Shown here: in pieces, positions 1-7,040 of the stretch
Layout: the number at the start of each line of letters is the position of its first letter
How positions within the stretch are numbered: position 1 is the stretch's first letter
Notes under the pieces: model-generated
Told to the model about the DNA's origin: nothing
Database searches by the model: none
The model's input: only the letters and a program-made list of their open reading frames with translations
Source of the DNA: an uncultured Shinella sp.
GTDB lineage: Bacteria; Pseudomonadota; Alphaproteobacteria; Rhizobiales; Rhizobiaceae
Length of the DNA stretch: 16,090 nucleotides
Assembly: GCF_946479415.1 (NCBI RefSeq)
Contig: NZ_CAMLFY010000107.1
Location: 1 to 16,090 of the forward strand
Reading direction: 5' to 3'
Made by a program: the position numbers and the translations under genes

Positions 1-1
1 C

Positions 2-826
2 GAGACGATCGCCGAGACCTGGATGCGGCTGGCCCGCAAGCTGCGCCCGAAGCGGGTGGTGGAAGCGGCGACCGCAGCGGGCAGTCTGCCGGAGAAGACC
101 AGCCATCCCACCGGTATTGCGCTGGAAGTGCGCGATCTGACCGTGCGCTATGGCACGGTCACCGCACTCGACAAGGTGAACCTCAAGGTGCCCGCAGGCA
201 CCGTCGTCGGCCTCGTCGGCCCGAACGGGGCCGGCAAGTCGACGCTGGTCGATGCCATCGCCGGCTTCCTCTATCGCTATGACGGTTCGATCCTGCTCAA
301 CGGCAAGCCGCTCGAAGGCGTCTCCGCGACGTCGCGTTCCAAGCTCGGCATCCGTCGCACCTGGCAGACGACGCGCATCGCGCCGGAACTGCGCGTTGGC
401 GAATATATCCGCCTTGCCGCCGGCCCGATCAGTGAAAGCGAGCTGGAAAGCCTGCTCGCCTGGTTCGGCTGCCCCGGCCCGGAAACGCCGATCTCGACCG
501 TCGATGTCGGTACGCGCCGCCTGCTCGACGTGGCGGGTGCGGTCGCCTCCCGCGCGCCGGTCATCCTGCTCGACGAGCCGGCGGCAGGCGTCTCCTATGA
601 CGAGGCGTTGAAACTGGGCGAGCGCATCGCCGCCATCCCCGAAACCTTTGGCAGTGCCGTGCTCCTCATCGAGCACGACATGGATCTCGTGCGGCGGGCC
701 TGTACGGCGATCACGGTGTTCGATTTCGGACGCGTGATCGCCGCGGGCGCCCCCGCCGCGGTGCTGGATATGCCGGTGGTGCAGAAGGCCTATATGGGCG
801 TCGAATTCGAGGAGGCCGCAGAGTGA
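2..826 (+). CDS. LivG-type ABC transporter ATP-binding protein, 5'-partial, possibly a permease-ATPase fusion
   Basis: ATP-hydrolysing subunit of a branched-chain amino acid/HAAT-type importer at the inner face of the membrane. Walker A GPNGAGKST lies at about nt 218-244, a Q-loop in RRTWQTT, Walker B VILLDEPAAG, and a switch His in LLIEHDMD. The ABC domain begins only about 30 residues after the first in-window ATG (nt 23). The same frame is open to the left edge and reads ETIAETW before that Met. LivG proteins usually start right at the ABC domain, so the true start is probably upstream and the protein may be a LivM-LivG fusion; this is inference. The region between Q-loop and signature is short. 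The signature reads VDVGTRR instead of LSGGQ. The stop overlaps the next start (GTGA), so the two ATPases are translationally coupled. Confidence 0.88.
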   Translation, partial: ETIAETWMRLARKLRPKRVVEAATAAGSLPEKTSHPTGIALEVRDLTVRYGTVTALDKVNLKVPAGTVVGLVGPNGAGKSTLVDAIAGFLYRYDGSILLNGKPLEGVSATSRSKLGIRRTWQTTRIAPELRVGEYIRLAAGPISESELESLLAWFGCPGPETPISTVDVGTRRLLDVAGAVASRAPVILLDEPAAGVSYDEALKLGERIAAIPETFGSAVLLIEHDMDLVRRACTAITVFDFGRVIAAGAPAAVLDMPVVQKAYMGVEFEEAAE

Positions 827-1524
827 CCACGTTTTCCATCGGTGCGTTGCAGGTCGATCGGTCCGGCATTCCCGTCATCCGCGGTGTGGATCTGGAAGCC
901 AAAGGCGGCGAGATCAGCGTGCTGCTCGGCTCCAACGGTGCCGGCAAGACGACCTTTCTCGAAAGCCTCTCCGGCATCACGCCGGTCCGTTCGGGCTTCA
1001 TCAATCTTGATGGTGCCGAACTCGCCAAGCTGCGCCCCGGCGCCCGTGCCAAGGCGGGGCTGAGCCATGTCGAGCAGGGCCGCACCGTCTTTCCGGCCAT
1101 GACGACGGAGGAGAACCTCAAGGTGGCGCTCCATCCCGATGCGGACCTGAAGGAGGCCTATGACCTCTTTCCGGAGCTTTTGCAGCGCCGGAATGTCGAG
1201 GCCGGCATGCTGTCGGGCGGCGAGCAGCAGATGGTCGTCATCGCCCGCTCCATCGTCAACCGGCCGCGCGTCATCCTCATCGACGAGATGTCCTCGGGCC
1301 TCGCACCCGTCATCGTCAGCCGCCTGATGCGGGCGGTGCGGCAGCTCACCGACGATGGCATGGCGGTGGTGCTGGTGGAGCAATTCGCGGCCCTTGCGCT
1401 TGCTATCGGCAACCGCGCCTATGTGCTGCGCCGCGGCCAGATCGTCTATGACGGCGACTGTGCGGCACTGGCGAAGGATCCCGCGCATCTGCACCGCCTC
1501 TATCTCGGCGACGCCGCGGCCTGA
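823..1524 (+). CDS. LivF-type ABC transporter ATP-binding protein
   Basis: Second ATPase of the first HAAT-type importer, 233 aa, normal for LivF. Walker A GSNGAGKTT is at residues 36-44, a Q-loop-type segment HVEQGRTVFPAMT around 82-94, canonical signature LSGGEQQ at 130-136, Walker B VILIDE at 150-155, and the LivF-like EQF tail segment near residue 190. The GTG start at 823 is supported by a GAGGAGG Shine-Dalgarno at 809-815 with 7-nt spacing and by the GTGA overlap with the preceding ATPase. It would pair with the preceding LivG-like domain. The binding protein and permease of this transporter must lie left of the window, in part perhaps in the fusion. The substrate cannot be told from the ATPase. 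Confidence 0.93.
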   Translation: MTTFSIGALQVDRSGIPVIRGVDLEAKGGEISVLLGSNGAGKTTFLESLSGITPVRSGFINLDGAELAKLRPGARAKAGLSHVEQGRTVFPAMTTEENLKVALHPDADLKEAYDLFPELLQRRNVEAGMLSGGEQQMVVIARSIVNRPRVILIDEMSSGLAPVIVSRLMRAVRQLTDDGMAVVLVEQFAALALAIGNRAYVLRRGQIVYDGDCAALAKDPAHLHRLYLGDAAA

Positions 1525-1555
1525 TTTGCTTAACAGGTGAACCACATTGACTCGG

Positions 1556-1580
1556 CGGCAAGGGCGGCGCATCCTTGCCG
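1556..1580 (+). other. Stem-loop in the livF-araC intergenic region
   Basis: Perfect 8-bp inverted repeat CGGCAAGG / CCTTGCCG (1556-1563 and 1573-1580) around a 9-nt loop; a G-U and a G-C pair can extend it to 10. It lies in the 108-nt gap between the LivF-type gene and the regulator. No T-run follows, so it does not look like a plain intrinsic terminator. It could attenuate or process the message, or be incidental in GC-rich DNA. Confidence 0.4.
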
Positions 1581-1614
1581 TCCCGCTCCGCGCTCTCCAT
1601 GCGGGGCGACCGAC

Positions 1615-1635
1615 CTTTGTTGGGAGGCAAAGTTG
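1615..1635 (+). promoter_or_regulatory. Ribosome binding site and TTG start of the first AraC-family regulator
   Basis: GGGAGG at 1622-1627 sits 5 nt before a TTG codon at 1633-1635. CTTTG (1615-1619) and CAAAG (1628-1632) can pair, which places the Shine-Dalgarno in the 8-nt loop of a small hairpin. This site decides the start. The in-frame GTG at 1537 has no comparable site and would add 32 residues of low-complexity sequence. Confidence 0.6.
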
Positions 1636-2601
1636 GATCTCGTTCAGCACAAGACCCTCGTGCCGGAGGCCTGGGCGCCGGTATCCTACGATCAATGGGC
1701 CGACGACCTGCGCTCGATCTGCGGCAATTTCAATCCGAAGACCATGGAGCGCGGCGATGACGTGATGGGCGCGGCCCGGCGCATCGATGTCTGCGGCATG
1801 GAATTCGCCCATGTCTCCAACGATCTCGAATATGTCCGCCGCGGCTGGGACGATATCCGCCGCGACCCGAAGGAGCACCTGTTCCTCATCGTGCAGATAG
1901 AGGGCAGCTGCGGGCTGGAGCAGGGCGACCGGCAGAGCGTGCTCGATGTCGGCGAATGCATCCTCGTCGATTCCACGCGGCCGACGACCTTCCATTTCGG
2001 CGGGCATTTCTCCAACCACATCTCTCTGCATCTGCCGCGCCAGATGATGTATTCCGACAGCCGCATCCATTTCGACGTGGCACGCAAGCTCTTCGCCTAT
2101 GATCCGATGGCGCAGATGCTGCATGCGCTGATCGCCAAGATCATGACAACCGCGGAATCGGATTCGGCCTCGCCGCATCTGCGCCAGCTGATGTTCACCG
2201 CGACGCGACAGGCCTTCCATTCCAGTCGCGAGGCCGAGCCGCTGCATGCGCTGCATGACAGCGCCAGCAAGCGCCTGCAAATGGTCGATATGCTGATCGA
2301 CCGGCATCTGACGGAAAACGATCTCTCCGCCCGCTGGTTGGCGACACGGCTCGGCGTCTCGATCCGCACGCTGCAGCAGGATTTCCAGGGCATGGGGGTC
2401 ACCTGCACCACCATTATCCGCGACAAGCGCCTGCGGCTCGCCAAGGAAAAGATCGAGCAGCTGAAGGAGCACAAATCCGGCGGCACCATCGCGGAGGTCG
2501 CCTATTCCGCCGGCTTCAACGACATTTCCTATTTCAACCGCAGCTTCAAGGAGCTGTTCGACTGCGCGCCGACGGACCTGCTGAGAGGCTCGGAACGATA
2601 A
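1633..2601 (+). CDS. AraC-family transcriptional regulator, FeaR-like
   Basis: DNA-binding regulator of 322 aa from the TTG start. The N-terminal half resembles the AraC_binding_2/FeaR sensor domain: W-x4-L-x2-ICGNF near residues 22-33, then VQIEG and a GECILVDSTRPTTFHF segment near 107-122. The C-terminal AraC domain has two helix-turn-helices, at about 231-253 (SARWLATRLGVSIRTLQ) and 284-306 (TIAEVAYSAGFNDISYFNR). Known FeaR activates genes for 2-phenylethylamine/tyramine use in E. coli, and the N-terminal resemblance is good. The gene follows the LivF-type gene and precedes the aldehyde dehydrogenase in the same direction. Control of these neighbours is inferred. An in-frame GTG at 1537 would give 354 aa but lacks a convincing ribosome site. 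The AraC-family call is firm; the FeaR subgroup is probable. Confidence 0.9.
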   Translation: MDLVQHKTLVPEAWAPVSYDQWADDLRSICGNFNPKTMERGDDVMGAARRIDVCGMEFAHVSNDLEYVRRGWDDIRRDPKEHLFLIVQIEGSCGLEQGDRQSVLDVGECILVDSTRPTTFHFGGHFSNHISLHLPRQMMYSDSRIHFDVARKLFAYDPMAQMLHALIAKIMTTAESDSASPHLRQLMFTATRQAFHSSREAEPLHALHDSASKRLQMVDMLIDRHLTENDLSARWLATRLGVSIRTLQQDFQGMGVTCTTIIRDKRLRLAKEKIEQLKEHKSGGTIAEVAYSAGFNDISYFNRSFKELFDCAPTDLLRGSER

Positions 2602-2669
2602 ACATCTGCGCTCCGGTCCAAGCCGGCGCGCGCTTCTCCCCAAGACGGCCGTGAGCCGCCCGGCGATAC

Positions 2670-2692
2670 TCCTCCCGACAGTCAAGGGAGGA
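2670..2692 (+). promoter_or_regulatory. Hairpin that can sequester the aldehyde dehydrogenase ribosome binding site
   Basis: TCCTCCC (2670-2676) pairs perfectly with GGGAGGA (2686-2692) across a 9-nt loop, and the right arm is the Shine-Dalgarno of the next gene. In the folded state the site would be hidden from ribosomes. It lies in the 92-nt gap after the regulator gene. No recognisable promoter was seen in that gap. Confidence 0.5.
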
Positions 2693-2693
2693 C

Positions 2694-4106
2694 ATGACTT
2701 TGAAGCAGTACACGCTGCTCATCGGCGGCGAACGCGTCGCCACGCCCCACCATGCCGAGGTGCGCAATCCGTCGACCGGTGAGGTTGTCGGCCTGATGCC
2801 GCTGGCAAGCGAGGCCGATCTGGACCGCGCGGTGGCCGCTGCCGCCGCCGCCTTCGAGACCTGGTCGAAGACGGATGACGCGCTGCGCGCGAATGCCTGC
2901 CGCACCATCGCGGAGAAGCTCGGCGAGCAGGCCGAGGAGGTTGCCCGCCTGTTGACGCTCGAGCAGGGCAAGCCGCTTAACGGCCTCGGCTCGCGTTTCG
3001 AACTGGGCGGCGCGCTCGCCTGGACGCGCCACACCGCCGAACTCAGCCTGCCCGTCGAACTGGTGCAGGACGACAATGAAGGCCGTGTCGAAATCCACCG
3101 CAAGCCGGTCGGTGTCACGGGCTCGATCACGCCGTGGAACTGGCCGGTGATGATCGCCTGCTGGCACATCATCCCCGCCGTTCGCGCCGGCAACACCGTG
3201 GTCATCAAGCCGTCGCCGCTGACGCCGCTCTCCACCATCCGTCTCGTCGAGATCATCAACGAGGTCCTGCCGCCCGGTGTCGTCAATGTCGTGACCGGCG
3301 AGAATGCCATCGGGGCCGCTTTGTCGGCCCATCCCGGCATCGCCAAGATGACCTTCACCGGCTCCACCGAGACGGGCAAGAAGGTCATGGCCTCGGCCGT
3401 CGCCACCTTGAAGCGCCTGACGTTGGAGCTTGGCGGCAATGATGCTGGCATCGTGCTGCCTGATGCCGATCCGGCGCGCATCGCGGAGGGCCTGTTCTGG
3501 GGCGCCTTCATCAACAATGGCCAGACCTGCGCGGCGCTGAAGCGGCTTTACGTGCATGACAGCCTCTATGACGACGTCTGCCAGCGGCTTGCCGATTATG
3601 CGGCGAACATTCCCGTCGGCGACGGCCTCGACGAGAAGAGTATCCTCGGCCCCGTCCAGAACGCCATGCAGTTCGACAAGGTGCGCGAGCTGGTCGAGGA
3701 TGCCAAGGCGAAGGGCGGCCGCATCCTGATCGGCGGCGAGCCGCCTGAAGGCGAAGGCTATTTCTACCCGATCACGCTGGTCGCCGATGTCGACAACGGC
3801 GTGCGGCTGGTGGACGAGGAGCAGTTCGGCCCCGTCCTGCCGATCATCCGCTATAGCGATCTCGATGAGGTCATCCGGCGTGCCAACGATAATCCCGCCG
3901 GTCTCGGCGGTTCGGTCTGGTCCGGCGATGCGGACAAGGCGCGCGCCGTCGCACTCCAGCTCGAATGCGGCTCGGTCTGGATCAACAAACACGGCGCCAT
4001 CCAGCCGAATGCCCCCTTCGGTGGCGTCAAGCAGTCGGGCATCGGCGTCGAGTTCGGCGTCGATGGTCTGAAGGAGTTCACGACGATCCAGACGGTGCTG
4101 AGCTGA
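2694..4106 (+). CDS. NAD(P)-dependent aldehyde dehydrogenase family protein
   Basis: Oxidises an aldehyde to its acid with NAD(P)+ in the cytoplasm; 470 aa, normal for the family. Visible active-site elements: ITPWNW with the oxyanion-hole Asn149, Lys172 in VIKPSP for cofactor binding, the FTGSTETGKK nucleotide-fold loop, general base Glu245 in LTLELGG, catalytic Cys279 in NNGQTC, and Glu376 in EEQFGPV. The C-terminus has the usual PFGGVKQSG motif. The start is ambiguous. GGGAGG (2686-2691) is only 2 nt from ATG 2694 but 8 nt from the in-frame TTG at 2700, which would give a protein starting (M)KQYTLLIGGE. It overlaps the following GMC gene by 1 nt, so it probably takes that enzyme's aldehyde product. 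The substrate is unknown; aryl-acetaldehyde is a context guess. Confidence 0.93.
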   Translation: MTLKQYTLLIGGERVATPHHAEVRNPSTGEVVGLMPLASEADLDRAVAAAAAAFETWSKTDDALRANACRTIAEKLGEQAEEVARLLTLEQGKPLNGLGSRFELGGALAWTRHTAELSLPVELVQDDNEGRVEIHRKPVGVTGSITPWNWPVMIACWHIIPAVRAGNTVVIKPSPLTPLSTIRLVEIINEVLPPGVVNVVTGENAIGAALSAHPGIAKMTFTGSTETGKKVMASAVATLKRLTLELGGNDAGIVLPDADPARIAEGLFWGAFINNGQTCAALKRLYVHDSLYDDVCQRLADYAANIPVGDGLDEKSILGPVQNAMQFDKVRELVEDAKAKGGRILIGGEPPEGEGYFYPITLVADVDNGVRLVDEEQFGPVLPIIRYSDLDEVIRRANDNPAGLGGSVWSGDADKARAVALQLECGSVWINKHGAIQPNAPFGGVKQSGIGVEFGVDGLKEFTTIQTVLS

Positions 4107-5692
4107 TGAGCGCGACCTACGATTATATCGTCGTCGGTGGCGGCTCGGCCGGGTGCGTGGTGGTCAACCGCCTCTCGGAAAACCCCGCGAACCGGGTGCT
4201 GCTGATCGAATCCGGTCGGCGCGACAAGGATCCGTGGATCCATATCCCCGCAACCTTCTTCAAGGTGCTCGGCAAGGGGATCGATATCCACCCCTATGCC
4301 TCCGATCCGCAGCCGGGCCTCAACGGCCGTCCCTCAATCGTGCCGCAGGGCAACGTGCTGGGCGGTGGCTCCTCGCTCAATGCGATGATCTACATTCGTG
4401 GCCATCGCAATGACTACGATACCTGGTCGCAGATGGGCTGCCGCGGATGGTCCTATGACGAGGTGCTGCCGGTCTTCAAGGCGCTGGAAAACAACCAGGC
4501 CTTCAACGGTCCGTATCACGGGCAGGACGGCACGCTCACCGTCTCCAATGCCCGCCACCGCCATCCGCTGTCGGAGGCCTTCGTCAAGGCGGCTGTCGAA
4601 TCCGGCCTGAAGCCGAATGCCGATTTCAACGGCGCGGACCAGGAAGGCGTCGGCTTCTATCAGAGCACCACAAAGAACGGTCGCCGCTGGAGTTCGGCCA
4701 TGGCCTTCCTGCGCGAGGCGGAGAAGCGGCCGAATGTGACCGTGCTGACCGAGCGCAAGGTGGCGCGCGTGCTGTTCGAAGGCCGCAGGGCTGTCGGTGT
4801 CGCGCTCGTTGATGGCATGGTTTATCGCGCGAACCGCGAAATCGTGCTTGCCGCTGGCGCCATCGCGACGCCGCGGCTGCTGCAGCTCTCCGGCATCGGC
4901 AACGGTGCGCATCTCGCCTCGCTTGGTATCGATGTCGTGGCGGACCTGCCCGGCGTTGGCGAGAACTATCAGGACCACATGGAGGTGCCGGTTCAGGCCG
5001 AAACGCGCGAGCCGATCTCCATTCTCGGTCATGATACGGGCCTGAAGGCCGTCGGCCACATGCTGCGTTATCTCACGTCGAAGCAGGGGCTCCTGACCTC
5101 GAACGTGGTGGAATGCGGCGGTTTCGTCGATACGCTGGGCGTCGGCCAGCCGGATGTGCAGTTCCATGTGCTGCCGGTGCTGATCGGCTTCGTCGATCGC
5201 GAACCGGAACCGGGTCATGGCTTTTCCATCGGCCCCTGCTACCTGCGGCCGCGTTCGCGCGGCTCGATCCGCATCACCGCCGCCGATCCCGCGGCGAAGG
5301 TCGATTTCAACGCCAATGTGCTCTCCGACCGCGAGGATGTTGAAACGCTGGTGCGCGGCGTCAAGGCGGCGATCCGCATTCTGGACACGCCCTCGATGCA
5401 GGCGATCGTCAAGCGCCGCGTGCTGCCACGTCCCGGTGTGGAGAACGATGCGACGGCGCTGGAAGACTATATCCGCCAGAGTGCCAAAACCGTGTTCCAT
5501 CCAGCGGGCACGGCGAAGATGGGCCGCGACGACGACCCGATGGCCGTCGTGACGCCGGAGCTGAAGGTGCGCGGCGTCGAGGGCCTGCGCGTCGCCGATG
5601 CCTCGGTCATGCCGACGCTCGTCTCCGGCAACACCAATGCGCCCTGCATGATGATCGGCGCCCGCGCCGCAGCCTTAATGACGGCGCGCTGA
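4106..5692 (+). CDS. GMC-family FAD-dependent oxidoreductase (choline/alcohol dehydrogenase-like)
   Basis: Flavoenzyme of 528 aa that oxidises an alcohol to an aldehyde. The N-terminal ADP-binding fold is clear: YIVVGGGSAGC at residues 7-17 and the ribose-binding Glu35 in LLIESG. The GMC signature follows as GNVLGGGSSLNAMIYIRG at 82-99. The active-site His465 lies in VFHPAGTAKMG, and the second catalytic position is in SGNTNAPC (Asn509 or Asn511). No signal peptide is seen. The start ATG 4106 overlaps the ALDH stop (TGATG), which implies translational coupling. No strong Shine-Dalgarno precedes it. The frame is open further upstream to 3965, but that part only overlaps the ALDH gene. With the ALDH it makes an alcohol-to-acid pair, as betA/betB do for choline. 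The Liv-type transporters around it, instead of a choline system, argue for another alcohol. Confidence 0.92.
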   Translation: MSATYDYIVVGGGSAGCVVVNRLSENPANRVLLIESGRRDKDPWIHIPATFFKVLGKGIDIHPYASDPQPGLNGRPSIVPQGNVLGGGSSLNAMIYIRGHRNDYDTWSQMGCRGWSYDEVLPVFKALENNQAFNGPYHGQDGTLTVSNARHRHPLSEAFVKAAVESGLKPNADFNGADQEGVGFYQSTTKNGRRWSSAMAFLREAEKRPNVTVLTERKVARVLFEGRRAVGVALVDGMVYRANREIVLAAGAIATPRLLQLSGIGNGAHLASLGIDVVADLPGVGENYQDHMEVPVQAETREPISILGHDTGLKAVGHMLRYLTSKQGLLTSNVVECGGFVDTLGVGQPDVQFHVLPVLIGFVDREPEPGHGFSIGPCYLRPRSRGSIRITAADPAAKVDFNANVLSDREDVETLVRGVKAAIRILDTPSMQAIVKRRVLPRPGVENDATALEDYIRQSAKTVFHPAGTAKMGRDDDPMAVVTPELKVRGVEGLRVADASVMPTLVSGNTNAPCMMIGARAAALMTAR

Positions 5693-5696
5693 AAAA

Positions 5697-5722
5697 CGGC
5701 CGGCGCGGAGGAGCGCCGGCCG
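5697..5722 (+). other. Perfect 10-bp stem-loop between the GMC gene and the binding-protein gene
   Basis: CGGCCGGCGC (5697-5706) and GCGCCGGCCG (5713-5722) are exact inverted repeats around the 6-nt loop GGAGGA, starting 4 nt after the GMC stop codon. On the plus strand no T-run follows, so it may be a partial terminator, a processing site or a 3'-end stabiliser. A short A-run on the left gives it terminator form on the minus strand, where no gene is transcribed here. It separates the enzyme pair from the transporter genes. Confidence 0.6.
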
Positions 5723-5746
5723 GTCAAAACCAAGGAGGAGGAAACC

Positions 5747-6994
5747 ATGATGAAAGTGTTGAAGGGACTGCTGGTCGGCCTGGCGTTCAGCCTTGCCGGT
5801 GCGGCAGGCGCACATGCTGCCGCATCCTGCGGCGATGGTACGGGCACGGCCGCGACCGGCGAGCCGATCGTCATCGGCGCGATCACCGGCAAGACCGGGC
5901 CGGACGACTTTTCGAACTCGACCAAGGCGGCAAAAGCCTATTTCGATTGCCTCAACGCCAATGGCGGCATCAAGGGCCGTCCGGTGAAATATCTCGTCGA
6001 GGACGACCAGTGGGATCCGGAAAAGGCGGCCCAGCTTGCGGCAAAGCTCGTCGATGACGAGAAGGCCGTGCTGATGGTCGGCAATTCGAGCTATGTCGAA
6101 TGCGGCGCGAACGCCGATTACTACAAGAAGAGCGGTATCTATGTCGTGGCCGGCGTCGGCGTACCGCGCGAATGCTTCTTTGCCGAAAACTACGCTCCGA
6201 CCAATGCCGGCCCGCGCGTCTCCATGCTGGGTGCCATGGGCTATGCGCTCGACCAGCTTGCCGCCAAGTCGGTCGTCTGCATCGGCCCGAACATCCCGAA
6301 TGTCGGCACCTGGTCCTGCGACGGCGTGATACTGCTCGCCAAGGAAAAGGGCTTTGCCGCCGAAACGATCCTGATGGATCCGGGTAGTGCGGATGCCACC
6401 TCGATCATGCTGCAGGCCGCCGCCAGCAAGCCTGATGTCATCGTGCTCGGCATGTCCAAGGGTGTCGCCGTGCCGCTGCTCGTCGCTGCCGAGGAGCAGG
6501 GCCTGAACGAACAGATCAAGTTCCTCTCGGCCGCGTCCGCCTATGACCTCTCCGTGCCGGAAACGCTCGGTGCCGGCTGGGATGGCAAATTCTACGTCAA
6601 CATGGAATTCAACGATCTCGAAGCCACGACGCCCGACAATGCCAACTGGCTTGCCGTGATGGACGAATACGGTCAGTCCTCCGACCCGCGCGACACCTTC
6701 GCCCAGGCCGGTTACCTTGCCGCGCGCATCGCCGAAAAGGCCCTGATGAGCCTCGACGGCGCCAACATCACCCGCGAGACCGTTTCGGCCGCGGTGCGCG
6801 GGGTCAAGGACTTCAAGAGCGATATCTTCTGCGCGCCCTGGTATTTCGGTGAGGGCCAGCCGCGCCACAACGCCAATTCGACGACGCGCATGGCGATCAG
6901 CGAAGGCGGCAAGTGGAAGGTCGTCTCCGATTGCGCCCCGTCGCCGGATCCGGAGCTGAAGGATGTGCGCGCCTTCGAAGCCAGCCTGAAGTGA
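5747..6994 (+). CDS. Periplasmic substrate-binding protein of a HAAT-type ABC transporter (LivK/Peripla_BP_6 family)
   Basis: Captures the substrate in the periplasm and delivers it to the LivHM-like permease. Length is 415 aa. The signal peptide is residues 1 to about 24 (MMKVLKGLLVGLAFSLAG core, probable cut after AHA). The mature protein starts with a type I periplasmic fold: PIVIGAITGKTG near 40-51, then NANGGIKGRPVKYLVEDDQ near 70-88, typical of the family. It contains eight cysteines (28, 68, 119, 143, 178, 191, 362, 396), all after the signal peptide and unusually many. An AGGAGGAGG site ends 6 nt before ATG 5747; a second ATG follows at once. Four transporter genes follow in the same direction. 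The residues do not reveal the ligand; an aromatic compound or amine is inferred from neighbours. Confidence 0.93.
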   Translation: MMKVLKGLLVGLAFSLAGAAGAHAAASCGDGTGTAATGEPIVIGAITGKTGPDDFSNSTKAAKAYFDCLNANGGIKGRPVKYLVEDDQWDPEKAAQLAAKLVDDEKAVLMVGNSSYVECGANADYYKKSGIYVVAGVGVPRECFFAENYAPTNAGPRVSMLGAMGYALDQLAAKSVVCIGPNIPNVGTWSCDGVILLAKEKGFAAETILMDPGSADATSIMLQAAASKPDVIVLGMSKGVAVPLLVAAEEQGLNEQIKFLSAASAYDLSVPETLGAGWDGKFYVNMEFNDLEATTPDNANWLAVMDEYGQSSDPRDTFAQAGYLAARIAEKALMSLDGANITRETVSAAVRGVKDFKSDIFCAPWYFGEGQPRHNANSTTRMAISEGGKWKVVSDCAPSPDPELKDVRAFEASLK

Positions 6995-7000
6995 TCGATG

Positions 7001-7029
7001 GACCCTGCGGGCATCGCGCCCGCGGGGTC
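7001..7029 (+). other. Stem-loop between the binding-protein and permease genes
   Basis: A 12-bp stem (7001-7012 with 7018-7029) has one T-G wobble and a 5-nt loop ATCGC. It starts 6 nt after the stop codon of the binding protein and is followed by the pyrimidine-rich TCTCCTTTCCC, which is not a clean T-run. Hairpins at this place in binding-protein operons usually reduce read-through or stabilise the upstream message, so that the binding protein is made in excess over the permease. That role is inferred here. Confidence 0.65.
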
Positions 7030-7040
7030 TCCTTTCCCGC

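Noticed and set aside
1537..1632. GTG start at 1537 for the first AraC-family regulator
   Set aside because: No ribosome site, and the added residues are Ala/Pro/Arg-rich with no similarity to FeaR-like N-termini; TTG 1633 has a well-spaced GGGAGG.
790..2685. Minus-strand open frame of 631 codons
   Set aside because: It lies opposite well-supported LivF and AraC genes; the translation is Arg/His/Gln-rich with no family motif, typical of an antisense shadow in GC-rich DNA.
3965..4105. Upstream extension of the GMC oxidoreductase frame
   Set aside because: The extra 47 codons overlap the ALDH gene in another frame, look unlike a GMC N-terminus, and the FAD motif falls at the usual place from ATG 4106.
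5816..5833. Possible lipobox (AASC) in the binding protein
   Set aside because: The residue three before Cys28 is Ala, not Leu/Val/Ile, and a standard AHA signal peptidase I site precedes it.
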